Below, piece by piece: positions 1 to 7,195 of a DNA stretch of 37,618 nucleotides. The stretch spans positions 1 through 37,618 of the forward strand of contig NZ_JANJZR010000041.1 in assembly GCF_024623065.1 (NCBI RefSeq), read 5' to 3'. Each line of letters begins with the position of its first letter. The stretch's first letter is position 1. The DNA is from Bacteroides acidifaciens (GTDB lineage: Bacteria > Bacteroidota > Bacteroidia > Bacteroidales > Bacteroidaceae). Below the pieces are notes generated by a model. That model was not told the origin of the DNA. It saw nothing but the letters and a program-made list of their open reading frames with translations, and ran no database searches. The translations under genes and the position numbers were made by a program.

Positions 1-97
1 AGTTATAGATATACCGTTTTTCTTGTATAGACTAACTAAAATTTATGCATAACCCCACTAGAATTTACGGGTGACCCAACTTAACGTCTCAAAGTTC

Positions 98-129
98 ACA
101 TCCTTCACAGCCATCACCGTGAAGGATGT
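98..129 (-). terminator. Hairpin overlapping the 3' end of the HU-family gene
   Basis: An 11-bp perfect inverted repeat (98-108 pairs with 119-129, 10-base loop) spans the last codons and the stop codon of the minus-strand HU-family gene. No clear T-run follows on the minus strand, so it may be a weak terminator or a 3' stabilising hairpin. Confidence 0.45.
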
Positions 130-755
130 GCCGCATCTCTCGACACCCCATAATAACCGGGAGCAGGCACATACATCGGTTGGTTGCGCAGGCCGATATT
201 CACAAGTTTCCCTTCTCCACGCAGACGAACCAAATGCGTTTTGGCGGTAGTACGGGCCAAGCCGCAAATCTCCTGAAAGTCCCGACGGGGCATCATCTGA
301 TGTCCGGCAAAATATTCTTTCAACAGCATATCAATCTCCACTTCCGAAACCTTCTCCGAATGGCGGACGTACTTGGACTGACTGGCACGGACGCCAATGA
401 AATGTCCTTTCAGACTAGTGTCAGGACGGAAACGAACTGTTTTAAAAGTCACTTTATTCGTTTTATGCGGAGTGTTGCGGGGCACTTTTCCCGTGGCCGC
501 CAAAGTGGGGAAAAAATAACCGATTCCCTCGATATGCACTTCTTTTCCCTCACGCAATGACTCACCGAGAATCTTCGACAGGTTGTCGAGCACATTCTTT
601 ACATCACCCACAGTCAACGAACTGTAATCATGAATCTTGCAACAAAGTGTTTCCGTATCCACCTTACCATTCATAAAGATACGCGGATGCAACGCTGCCT
701 CTTCTTCTTCCGAAGATGCATTAGGATTTTCATACCAATCAAATACAATAGCCAT
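114..755 (-). CDS. HU-family DNA-binding protein with C-terminal winged-helix-like extension
   Basis: The 213-residue protein matches the Bacteroidales variant of HU/IHF proteins. An acidic N-terminal stretch is followed at about residues 25-125 by an HU-like core (NGKVDTETLCCKI, then the GKEVHIEGIGYFFPTL segment and the R-F-R-P-D strand). The last ~85 residues, with EVEIDMLLKEYFAGHQMMPR and LARTTAKTHLVRL, look like a small winged-helix module. Canonical HU is about 90 residues, so this is a long lineage-specific form. It should bind DNA without strong sequence preference, possibly as a nucleoid or stress protein. It sits alone on the minus strand behind a 22-bp tandem repeat that may lie in its mRNA leader. 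The start at 755 is the only ATG that keeps the full HU fold. Family assignment is confident; the biological role is unknown. Confidence 0.85.
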   Translation of the reverse strand: MAIVFDWYENPNASSEEEEAALHPRIFMNGKVDTETLCCKIHDYSSLTVGDVKNVLDNLSKILGESLREGKEVHIEGIGYFFPTLAATGKVPRNTPHKTNKVTFKTVRFRPDTSLKGHFIGVRASQSKYVRHSEKVSEVEIDMLLKEYFAGHQMMPRRDFQEICGLARTTAKTHLVRLRGEGKLVNIGLRNQPMYVPAPGYYGVSRDAAHPSR

Positions 756-790
756 TACTTCTTATCAATTAAAATGTGTAACTTCATCAT

Positions 791-878
791 AGGACGACTG
801 TAATCGGCTACTCGGACAACTGGAATCGGCTGTTCAGTCAACTATAGTCAGCCGACCGGACAACTCCAGTCGGCTTTC
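791..878. repeat. Four tandem 22-bp repeats upstream of the HU-family gene
   Basis: Four consecutive 22-base units lie at 791-812, 813-834, 835-856 and 857-878. The shared pattern is GGACAACT-N2/3-A-TCGGCT followed by a few variable bases. Units 3 and 4 also contain AGCCGAC and GTCGGCT, which can pair. The block lies 36-123 bases upstream of the HU-family start codon. Confidence 0.8.
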
Positions 879-891
879 CTCAAATAAGCAC

Positions 892-899
892 TAAAGATA
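892..899 (-). promoter_or_regulatory. Possible -7 promoter box for the HU-family gene
   Basis: On the minus strand the sequence reads TATCTTTA, one mismatch from the Bacteroides -7 consensus TAnnTTTG. If used, transcription would start near 885 and the 22-bp repeats would be in a leader of about 130 nt. Confidence 0.35.
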
Positions 900-1066
900 C
901 GACATATCAGCATAAGAAAGCATGTTTTTCGTTTCAGGAGAAAATAAACATTTTCTTAACCAAATACTTGCAAACCCCATATTCCATGTTATACCTTAGC
1001 AGCATCAACCGGTCGAGAAAACAACATTTATTCATTTGGCAAAGAAGAAAAATATGAAGACATTAG

Positions 1067-1729
1067 AATATAACTCCAAACGCCGAACTGGTTATACCGC
1101 GTGGGGGTGAAAACACCGTAATCCTCGCAGATGGAACTACGGTTCATTTGAATGCCGGTTCCAAACTGACTTATCCGGTACGTTTTGCCGGTAAACGCAG
1201 AATTGTACGTTTGGAAGGCGAAGCCTATTTTGATGTTGTAGCGGATGAGGAACATCCGTTTGTGGTGCAAATTCATCTTGGAGAAATAACCGTGCTTGGG
1301 ACTGCATTCAATGTAAATGCTTATGCCGATGCCCCTGTCTGCTATACGACTCTGGTACATGGAAAAGTGAAATTCTCCACATTAAATGCGGAAACGATTA
1401 CCCTTTCACCGGGTGAACAGGCTGTTGTATTTGCCAATAGTTCAACGAAACGCGAGGTGGATTTGGAAGAATATGTCGGTTGGGTAGATGGTATGTACAT
1501 CTTTAATGACCGTCCCCTGGGCGATATTATGAAGACATTTGAACGCTGGTATGACATACAGGTTTATTACGAAACCCCGAACCTGCGCGACATTACCTAT
1601 AGTGGCAGCTTGAAGCGTCACGGAACAATAAACTCCTTCCTGGATGCACTGGAACTGACGGGCGACCTGACTTACAAAATCAGTGGGCGGAGCATATTGA
1701 TATATGACAAAGCGGATGAACAGGCATAA
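1067..1729 (+). pseudogene. FecR-family anti-sigma factor, N-terminally truncated remnant
   Basis: The frame is open from 1067, just after an in-frame TAG, to the stop at 1729. The translation begins inside a FecR protein (ELVIPRGGENTVILADGTTV, then HLNAGSKLTYP, then RLEGEAYFDV) and continues through the FecR core into a C-terminal DUF4974-type domain (FNDRPLGDIMKTFERWYDI). Intact proteins of this family are about 300-350 residues and carry an N-terminal cytoplasmic sigma-binding part and a membrane segment. Both are missing here, and no ATG is in frame before the core; only a TTG at 1148 could serve as a start. The usual partners, an ECF sigma factor upstream and a SusC-type receptor downstream, are absent, and a palindromic element follows 60 bases later. 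It is best read as debris of a deleted sigma/anti-sigma PUL. Confidence 0.8.
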
Positions 1730-1788
1730 AAGGATAGAATATTAGAATAATTAGAATATTAGGTACACAAAAGTTTAATTATTAATTT

Positions 1789-1880
1789 AACGTCAGTTCG
1801 ATATAAGCCTGTATTTTTCGATTCTCCTCCTTCCCGAAGGAGGGGAAGCTATGCGGGCGAGCTTATATCGAACTGACGTT
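1789..1880. repeat. Palindromic interspersed element, copy 1
   Basis: This is a 92-bp element with perfect 20-bp terminal inverted repeats (1789-1808, AACGTCAGTTCGATATAAGC, and 1861-1880). The interior carries a second small hairpin, CCTCCTTCCCGAAGGAGG. A second copy in opposite orientation lies at 5206-5283 and shares the arms and the interior segment TTCCCGAAGGAGGGGAA followed by an ATGCGG-containing stretch. It has no coding capacity and resembles a MITE. Confidence 0.8.
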
Positions 1881-1926
1881 ATTTAGGTTCTGTTAGAATT
1901 TTTATTAAAATAAAAAAACGCTCTCT

Positions 1927-2349
1927 TTATCTATCAATAGCATTGTCATAAACAACAGATGCTACAACATCATTGTTCTTTCTTTTAGCTATTAGATAGG
2001 CCAAACTCCATATTTGGTATTGTGTAGTTATGTTATTCTTTATATTGATTGATAATTCGTAAGGGGTAGTATCCACATTCCATTGTACGTTGAAATCTTC
2101 TATACCTGTAGGTGAAGCCCCTTGAATATACGCTAAATCATATTTATTAAAATCAATTTTAGAAAGCTCATCTGTATATCCTTTGAATCTATTATCGAAC
2201 TCTGACGAACTCCTTATGACGATCATGCTGTCTGAAGGAATATCGATTCTAATATTTTGAGGCAAATTATAACGAGTCAGCATTTTAATATCATTTTTGC
2301 TACAACTAGCAAAAGTTGCTAACAATAGTAGAAAGAACAATTTTTTCAT
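1927..2349 (-). CDS. Small lipoprotein of unknown function
   Basis: The 140-residue protein begins MKKLFFLLLLATFASC, a clear lipoprotein signal with the lipidated Cys at residue 16, so the mature protein is about 125 residues and membrane-anchored. I do not recognise the mature domain. The segment IVIRSSSEFDNRFKGYTDEL, followed by a D-F-x-K-Y-D-L-A strand, weakly recalls PrcB-like domains, but this is not strong enough to name. It lies between a palindromic element and a truncated transposase, with a perfect hairpin 40 bases upstream, and seems to be transcribed alone. The accessory setting suggests it was acquired or left behind when the region was rearranged. Confidence 0.6.
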   Translation of the reverse strand: MKKLFFLLLLATFASCSKNDIKMLTRYNLPQNIRIDIPSDSMIVIRSSSEFDNRFKGYTDELSKIDFNKYDLAYIQGASPTGIEDFNVQWNVDTTPYELSINIKNNITTQYQIWSLAYLIAKRKNNDVVASVVYDNAIDR

Positions 2350-2388
2350 AATATGTAAAATTTATCTTAATTAGAATTGACTTGAAAT

Positions 2389-2434
2389 ATGCAACATAAA
2401 CTCAGATACGTAATAATCTGAGTTTATGTTGCAT
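2389..2434. repeat. Perfect 19-bp inverted repeat (hairpin)
   Basis: Arms 2389-2407 and 2416-2434 are exact reverse complements (ATGCAACATAAACTCAGAT) with an 8-base loop. It sits between the transposase remnant and the lipoprotein gene, both on the minus strand. No T-run follows on the minus strand. It could be a terminator, an operator for the lipoprotein gene, or part of a mobile element. Confidence 0.7.
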
Positions 2435-2528
2435 CAAATGTAATAAAAAATATAATATATGAGCTTTTTTATTCAAATTATAATTCTGTATTTACTTTTA
2501 TTAATAGTTCGTTCAAAATTAGCCAATC

Positions 2529-3311
2529 CTAAGCGGATCTGGCAGTAAATAAAATGAGTTCTTTGAAAAGTTTGTCAATAACTTGTGGGTCTGGGTTAAT
2601 CCCAAACACGCAAATAAATCGTTCAAGCATATAAGCATTGTGTATGAATGACTTGCAATTGGATATTGAATATGTTATTCCGAGCCTCTTACATGCCGCT
2701 TTTGCCAAGTTGCCAGCAGCGAGTGATGCATTGAAGTGAAAATCCAACTTTCTGAAGTCTGTAGACTGACAGTTGATGATTCCAGTATGCTGCTTGCCAT
2801 CTCTGAAACAAAATTCGAGTTGGAACCTGGTTCTGTAATAATCCAGGACTTCGCGTCCATCCATCGAATCGTCTGTAGAGAAGTAAAGCTGCCACTTGTC
2901 TGATCTTCCATCCATGGGGTACCAGACGGATAAGGAAACGTACCTTTTGAGAGCTTTTGCATATACCCTCAATCCGTATAGCTTTCCCTTATTCACTTCG
3001 TATTCCTTGCATCGGGTAAGAACCAGATTGGCAAAGTCAATCCTACCGTCAAACCACTTAGGATGTCCTCGTTTTCCTGTTTTCTTTTCCAAAGGAGAGT
3101 AATCAAGTGCATTACTCTTCAGGTTGAACCCTGTGCGCTCAAAGTATTCCAAGGCGAGTGAAACGAAATCTTTACGCAATATCCCGTTTTCCCGGCAGTA
3201 TATTTCAAGCTGCCAAGAGGTCTCTCCGCTTATCGAAATGGTTGTTTTCTCCGGTTTGCTTTTGGGCTGTATGTTTGAACTTGACAGCCATCTTATAAAC
3301 TTATATCGAAC
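2529..3311 (-). pseudogene. IS4-family DDE transposase, truncated
   Basis: The recognisable part (2529-3179) is the C-terminal catalytic half. It contains the IS4 signature Y-(2)-R-(3)-E-(6)-K in YRTRFQLEFCFRDGKQ, the preceding D in YFSTDDSMDGRE, and the typical HFNASLAAGNLAK helix. The frame stays open upstream to 3311 without a convincing ATG (it passes through SISGETSWQLEIYCRENG). IS4 transposases are usually about 350-450 residues. The segment with the first catalytic Asp is not visible, so the enzyme should be inactive. The 3299-3318 sequence at its upstream edge matches the arms of the palindromic elements and is probably the IS end. The other end is not clear; only AGTTCG at 2506-2511 recalls it. 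Confidence 0.75.
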
Positions 3312-3318
3312 TCACATT
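3299..3318. repeat. Likely terminal repeat of the transposase remnant, similar to the palindromic-element arms
   Basis: Read on the minus strand, this is AATGTGAGTTCGATATAAGT. It differs at only a few positions from the 20-bp arms of the elements at 1789 and 5206, and it directly precedes the transposase frame. Confidence 0.6.
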
Positions 3319-3356
3319 AATTTAGTATTAATATTAGCATTACGTTGCTAATGAAG

Positions 3357-3392
3357 GCGCCCCGTCGTAGTGGTTACGATGGGGCGCTTTTT
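3357..3392 (+). terminator. Strong GC-rich hairpin with T-run downstream of ybeY
   Basis: A 13-bp stem (3357-3369 with 3375-3387, one G-T pair, 5-base loop) is followed on the plus strand by TTTTT. The T-run faces the plus strand although no intact plus-strand gene ends nearby. On the minus strand the stem lies 50 bases past the ybeY stop and may still serve as its terminator. Confidence 0.65.
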
Positions 3393-3441
3393 CAGTATGC
3401 TCGGCATGGTATATCCGAATGAACCATCAGCGGAATATGGT

Positions 3442-3861
3442 TTATGACTGTCGTATCGCCAATGCCTTGTTTTCCGCTGCTTCCATAATCTCCCGCTCTC
3501 CGGGACCTTTATCGTTGATGCCGCACAAGTGGAGAATTCCGTGAATAATGACACGATGTAGCTCATCGTCATAGGATGCGCCGAATTGTTCCGCATTGGT
3601 GCGTATCGTATCCAGACTGATGAATAAGTCACCCGACAGGCGGTCGCCTTCACAATAATCGAAAGTAATAATGTCCGTGTAGTAGTCGTGTTGCAGATAC
3701 TGACGGTTTACCTCCAGGATCTTTTCGTCGGAGCAGAAGATATAAGCGATTTCACCGAGTCTTTTCCCGTAAGAAGCAGCTACGGCTTTTATCCATTCCG
3801 TAGTCTCGCGTTTCTTGATATCAGGCATTTTTATGCCTTCTGTTTGATAAGTTACAGCCAT
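3442..3861 (-). CDS. ybeY: Endoribonuclease YbeY / rRNA maturation factor
   Basis: The 139-residue protein is YbeY (UPF0054), a metal-dependent RNase that acts in 16S rRNA 3'-end maturation and ribosome quality control in the cytoplasm. The metal-binding motif is visible as HGILHLCGIND, with His107 and His111 in place. The third ligand position, usually His (HxxxHxxxxxH), is Asp117 here. The upstream YYTDIITFDY and GDLFISLD strands are typical of the family. The length is slightly short but complete. It starts 16 bases after the stop of the SpmA/B-like gene on the same strand, so the two are probably co-transcribed. A strong hairpin lies 50 bases downstream. Confidence 0.93.
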   Translation of the reverse strand: MAVTYQTEGIKMPDIKKRETTEWIKAVAASYGKRLGEIAYIFCSDEKILEVNRQYLQHDYYTDIITFDYCEGDRLSGDLFISLDTIRTNAEQFGASYDDELHRVIIHGILHLCGINDKGPGEREIMEAAENKALAIRQS

Positions 3862-3877
3862 AATTGAATGTTATGAT

Positions 3878-5110
3878 TTAAAAGAAAAATAAATAACTGA
3901 TTAAGATGGCGGCTATGATACCTGAGAAGTCTGCTATCAAGCCACAAGTAACGGCGTTGCGGGTTTTACTGATACCCACACTGCCGAAATAAACGGCCAG
4001 AATATAGAATGTGGTGTCCGAAGCCCCGCGAACTACACAACTCATACGCCCCACAAACGAATCCGGTCCCAGCTCTTTCATCGTATCGATCATCAATCCG
4101 TTCGCACCGCTACCGCTAAGCGATTTCATCAATGCCGTAGGCAGTGCGCCTACAAAGCTTGTGTCGACTCCGCATAAACCTACTACATAACCGATTCCGC
4201 CCACTAAGTAATCCATCGCTCCCGAAGTGCGGAACACTGCAATTCCTACAAGGAAGGCAACCAGATAAGGGATGATGCGTACAGCCGTCGTAAATCCCTC
4301 TTTGGCTCCTTCTACAAACGAATCGTATACATTGATTTTCTTTCTGACTCCCGTCAGGATAAACAGGATGATGACACTGAACAGCAGAATATTCGCTATC
4401 AATGTAGAATAAGTACCCATCTCCTCTCGTGAAACGCTTAGAAACAGATAAACCAAACCGGAAAAGAAAAGACAGATAACGCCCGTTAAAAGGAGGATAG
4501 GTTTATTGATTAAGTTGATTTTCTGGGCGATGCTGACTGCTATGACTCCTACTAAGGTGGAAATGAAAGTACTTAGCAGGATAGGGATAAATACATCCGT
4601 AGGCTGTGCGGCCCCCATTTGTGCGCGATATACCATGATACTGATAGGAATGATGATAAGGCCGGATGTATTAACCACCAAAAACATAATCATCGGATTG
4701 GAAGCCGTGTCCTTTTTCGGATTCAGTTCCTGCAGCTCTTTCATCGCTTTCAGCCCCAGCGGGGTGGCCGCATTGTCGAGGCCAAGCATATTGGCAGACA
4801 TATTCATGAAGATAGACCCCAGCACAGGGTGTCCTTTAGGAATGTCCGGAAACAGCCGGCAAAGCACCGGACTAAGAAAGCGAGCCAGCGCATTAATCAA
4901 TCCGCTGTTCTCGCCGATTTTCATGATGCCCAGCCAAAGAGCCAGCACTCCCGTGAGCCCGAGAGAAATCTCGAAAGCTGTTTTTGAAGAATCGAATGTA
5001 GCGTTCATAATAGCCGTAAATATCTCCGTATCTCCCCCAAAAATCACTTTTACAAGGGCGATAATAAAGGCGATGACAAAGAATCCTATCCAAATGTAAT
5101 TTAGAACCAT
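3878..5110 (-). CDS. SpmA/SpmB-like fusion, nucleoside-recognition (Gate) domain membrane protein
   Basis: This 410-residue integral membrane protein carries two Gate (nucleoside recognition) domains. The first, about residues 40-150, includes GVLALWLGIMKIGENSG and SANMLGLDNAATPLGLKAM, as in SpmA. The second, about 265-400, includes GAKEGFTTAVRIIPYLVAFL and RGASDTTFYILAVYFGSVG, as in SpmB. In spore formers SpmA and SpmB are separate and act in spore dehydration. Bacteroidetes do not sporulate and carry them as one chain, so the role here is probably transport of an unidentified small molecule. A Bacteroides-type -7 box lies 27 bases upstream of the start codon, and ybeY follows in the same transcript. 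Confidence 0.85.
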   Translation of the reverse strand: MVLNYIWIGFFVIAFIIALVKVIFGGDTEIFTAIMNATFDSSKTAFEISLGLTGVLALWLGIMKIGENSGLINALARFLSPVLCRLFPDIPKGHPVLGSIFMNMSANMLGLDNAATPLGLKAMKELQELNPKKDTASNPMIMFLVVNTSGLIIIPISIMVYRAQMGAAQPTDVFIPILLSTFISTLVGVIAVSIAQKINLINKPILLLTGVICLFFSGLVYLFLSVSREEMGTYSTLIANILLFSVIILFILTGVRKKINVYDSFVEGAKEGFTTAVRIIPYLVAFLVGIAVFRTSGAMDYLVGGIGYVVGLCGVDTSFVGALPTALMKSLSGSGANGLMIDTMKELGPDSFVGRMSCVVRGASDTTFYILAVYFGSVGISKTRNAVTCGLIADFSGIIAAILISYLFFF

Positions 5111-5136
5111 TGTAATTCAGTTAAAATAGAATGATA

Positions 5137-5144
5137 CAAAGGTA
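5137..5144 (-). promoter_or_regulatory. -7 promoter box for the SpmA/B-like gene
   Basis: The minus strand reads TACCTTTG, an exact match to TAnnTTTG, 27 bases upstream of the start codon. A clear -33 TTTG was not found. Confidence 0.55.
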
Positions 5145-5205
5145 GATAAAAGATTGATTTGTCTCTGTTTTCTTTATTATTTTCTATGGAAACCGTGCTA
5201 AAAAT

Positions 5206-5283
5206 AACGTAAGTTCGATATAATTTCGTCCGCATGGTTTCCCCTCCTTCGGGAATAGTACAAGCTTATATCGAACCGGCGTT
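5206..5283. repeat. Palindromic interspersed element, copy 2
   Basis: This is a 78-bp element with imperfect 20-bp terminal inverted repeats (5206-5225 and 5264-5283, GCTTATATCGAACCGGCGTT). Its interior, read on the minus strand, shares TTCCCGAAGGAGGGGAA and an ATGCGG-containing stretch with copy 1 at 1789-1880, so the two copies are in opposite orientation. Confidence 0.75.
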
Positions 5284-5479
5284 AAAATATTCACTTCTAT
5301 ACTGAAATGAATGAATTCACTATATGGGGTAATACAGTCATATCGTTTCAGTCCATTTGAATTCAGCTTTTGCAATTCTCTTCCATAGAGTTTTTTTCAT
5401 TTTTGCCCTCATGCCCTCACATTTCCCCTCAATCCCTTTATTCATGGTGCTTTCCGCTGTGAGAGCAAGTATGATAGCA

Positions 5480-5507
5480 GAGTGAGGGCAGACGTTTGCC
5501 CTCACTC
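5480..5507. repeat. GAGTGAGGGCA hairpin
   Basis: An 11-bp perfect stem (5480-5490 with 5497-5507) has a 6-base loop. The same core heptamer, GCCCTCA, occurs several more times between 5400 and 5905. Confidence 0.65.
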
Positions 5508-5684
5508 TCCGAATTTGCCGTTTTTTGATTCAACCCGTTGATTGATGATGATATATGTGCTTTTGCACATCTGCAAGCACTCCTCTGTTGATTTTCATTT
5601 TTCACAGTGTCCTTGCCAGTCAATCTGTAACAAGAATAAAGAAACAACTAGTCAACCATTACCGGAGAAGTACAGCTTCTCTTT

Positions 5685-5817
5685 TTCCCACATATTGTGG
5701 GAAAATATTCCCAAGCATTACGGGAATTTGTTCCCACAAAATGAGGGAATATTTTCCCAAGTAGTCGGGAATGTTTTCCCATAATATGAGGGAATACTTT
5801 CCCACAATATATGGGAA
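5685..5817. repeat. Regular array of GGGAA-N4-TTCCC palindromes
   Basis: Five 14-bp palindromes lie at 5699-5712, 5722-5735, 5745-5758, 5767-5780 and 5790-5803. Spacers are 9, 9, 8 and 9 bases of AT-rich sequence, giving a period of about 23. Half sites flank the array at 5685-5689 (TTCCC) and 5813-5817 (GGGAA). The spacers differ from one another, while the GGGAA and TTCCC ends are constant. Confidence 0.85.
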
Positions 5818-5990
5818 AATCGGAACTTGTATCATTTGGCTCATTTTCGCGCCGTCTAGCTTAAAACGCACAGGTTTGAATCAAATTAAATGCGGTTGCC
5901 CTCATTGATTTTCTTTATGTTATTTTGAAATCCGGATACCGATTGGAGTTTTTCTTCGTCTTTCGTATACTGAAAATGAATGTAAATCTC

Positions 5991-5998
5991 TATCTTTG
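5991..5998 (+). promoter_or_regulatory. -7 promoter box for ruvB
   Basis: TATCTTTG matches TAnnTTTG exactly and ends 22 bases before the ruvB start codon. No good -33 element is visible. Confidence 0.6.
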
Positions 5999-6020
5999 TC
6001 TCCTACTTTTCAAGAAATAA

Positions 6021-7055
6021 ATGGAACAGGAAGATTTTAACATACGCGAACATCAGCTTACTTCAAAAGAACGGGATTTCGAGAACGCACTCCGTCCGTT
6101 GAGCTTTGAAGACTTTAGCGGACAGGATAAGGTGGTGGAGAACCTCCGCATTTTTGTGAAGGCGGCACGCCTGCGTGGCGAGGCGCTCGACCATGTCCTG
6201 CTTCACGGCCCTCCCGGCTTGGGAAAAACAACCCTTTCAAATATTATCGCCAACGAATTGGGTGTCGGCTTTAAAGTCACTTCCGGTCCGGTGCTCGACA
6301 AACCGGGCGACTTGGCAGGTGTGCTGACCAGTCTCGAACCGAATGATGTGCTCTTTATAGATGAAATCCATCGTCTGTCGCCTGTAGTGGAAGAGTATCT
6401 TTACTCTGCCATGGAAGATTACCGCATTGATATTATGATTGATAAGGGACCTTCGGCACGTAGCATTCAGATTGATTTGAATCCTTTCACACTGGTGGGG
6501 GCTACTACACGTAGCGGTCTGCTGACAGCCCCGCTTCGTGCACGTTTTGGTATAAACCTTCATTTGGAGTATTATGATGATGATATCTTGAGCAATATCA
6601 TCCGCCGTTCTTCATCCATACTGGATGTGCCTTGTTCGGTACGTGCAGCCTCGGAGATTGCATCCCGCAGTCGCGGGACGCCCCGTATTGCCAATGCTCT
6701 GCTCCGCCGGGTACGTGACTTCGCACAAGTGAAAGGCACTGGCTCTATTGATACGGAGATTGCCCAGTTTGCGCTGGAGGCATTGAATATCGACAAGTAC
6801 GGACTGGATGAGATAGACAACAAGATACTTTGTACCATTATAGACAAGTTTAAAGGCGGTCCTGTCGGTATAACGACCATTGCTACAGCTTTGGGAGAAG
6901 ATGCGGGAACCATTGAGGAAGTTTACGAACCTTTCCTGATCAAAGAAGGATTCATGAAACGTACTCCCCGCGGACGTGAGGTGACAGAACTTGCCTATAA
7001 GCATTTGGGGCGTAGCCTGTATAGTGGCAATCAAAAAACGTTGTTTAACGATTAA
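6021..7055 (+). CDS. ruvB: Holliday junction branch migration ATPase RuvB
   Basis: The 344-residue protein is a full-length RuvB, the AAA+ motor that drives branch migration with RuvA and RuvC in recombinational repair. Walker A is GPPGLGKT (residues 63-70) and Walker B is LFIDEIHR (111-118). Sensor 1 is in [10 protein letters not shown], and the C-terminal winged helix ends with [18 protein letters not shown], the RuvB DNA-binding hairpin. The start is fixed by the conserved N-terminal [11 protein letters not shown] and by a promoter box 22 bases upstream. No ruvA or ruvC is adjacent. The downstream genes are on the same strand, but a repeat-bounded cassette separates them. Confidence 0.97.
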   Translation: MEQEDFNIREHQLTSKERDFENALRPLSFEDFSGQDKVVENLRIFVKAARLRGEALDHVLLHGPPGLGKTTLSNIIANELGVGFKVTSGPVLDKPGDLAGVLTSLEPNDVLFIDEIHRLSPVVEEYLYSAMEDYRIDIMIDKGPSARSIQIDLNPFTLVGATTRSGLLTAPLRARFGINLHLEYYDDDILSNIIRRSSSILDVPCSVRAASEIASRSRGTPRIANALLRRVRDFAQVKGTGSIDTEIAQFALEALNIDKYGLDEIDNKILCTIIDKFKGGPVGITTIATALGEDAGTIEEVYEPFLIKEGFMKRTPRGREVTELAYKHLGRSLYSGNQKTLFND

Positions 7056-7105
7056 TATAAAGTTGTGTAATAAGCAGTATCTCATTAGGGGAGCACCTGA
7101 AAGTT

Positions 7106-7172
7106 AAAAGTCGATAGTATTCCTACTCTCCTCCTTCTGGAAGGAGGAGTACCCGTAGGGGGAGGTGGTAGG
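7106..7172 (+). repeat. Left inverted repeat of the DUF559 cassette
   Basis: This 67-bp sequence is repeated in inverted orientation at 7568-7634 with 61 of 67 positions identical by my alignment. It contains a nested palindrome, CTCCTCCTTCTGGAAGGAGG, followed by GGGGGAGGTGGTAGG. The nested palindrome shares its CTCCTCCTTC..GAAGGAGG core with palindromic element copy 1. Confidence 0.85.
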
Positions 7173-7195
7173 TGAATACATAAAATGAAATATTT

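Larger units (their letters stand above)
756..1066. other. Intergenic region between the HU gene and the FecR remnant
   Basis: The region contains a 4 x 22-bp tandem repeat (791-878), a possible minus-strand -7 box (892-899) and AT-rich sequence. No coding region was found. A short frame opens with ATG at 1054 but stops within 18 codons and is not in phase with the FecR fragment. Confidence 0.6.
5111..6020. other. 0.9-kb repeat-rich intergenic region between spmAB-like gene and ruvB
   Basis: The region holds the -7 box for the SpmA/B-like gene (5137-5144), palindromic element copy 2 (5206-5283), several GCCCTCA motifs (around 5405, 5413, 5497 and 5898), a GCCCTCA hairpin (5480-5507), the GGGAA/TTCCC array (5685-5817) and the ruvB promoter box (5991-5998). 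Short open frames cross the arrays but have no start signals or known folds, so I call no gene here. Confidence 0.7.

Noticed and set aside
126..560. Plus-strand frame opposite the HU-family gene
   Set aside because: It has no domain and fully overlaps the HU-family coding sequence.
4506..5099. Long plus-strand frame opposite the SpmA/B-like gene
   Set aside because: It is the antisense shadow of a clear membrane-protein gene and has no recognisable domain.
5685..5817. CRISPR array
   Set aside because: Units are 14 bp and spacers 8-9 bp, far below CRISPR sizes, and no cas gene is present.
5659..5871. A 70-codon minus-strand frame with repeated LWENIP/LGKYS-like peptides
   Set aside because: It is the translation of the palindrome array. 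The period of about 23 is not a multiple of three, one spacer has a different length, and there is no start signal or known fold.
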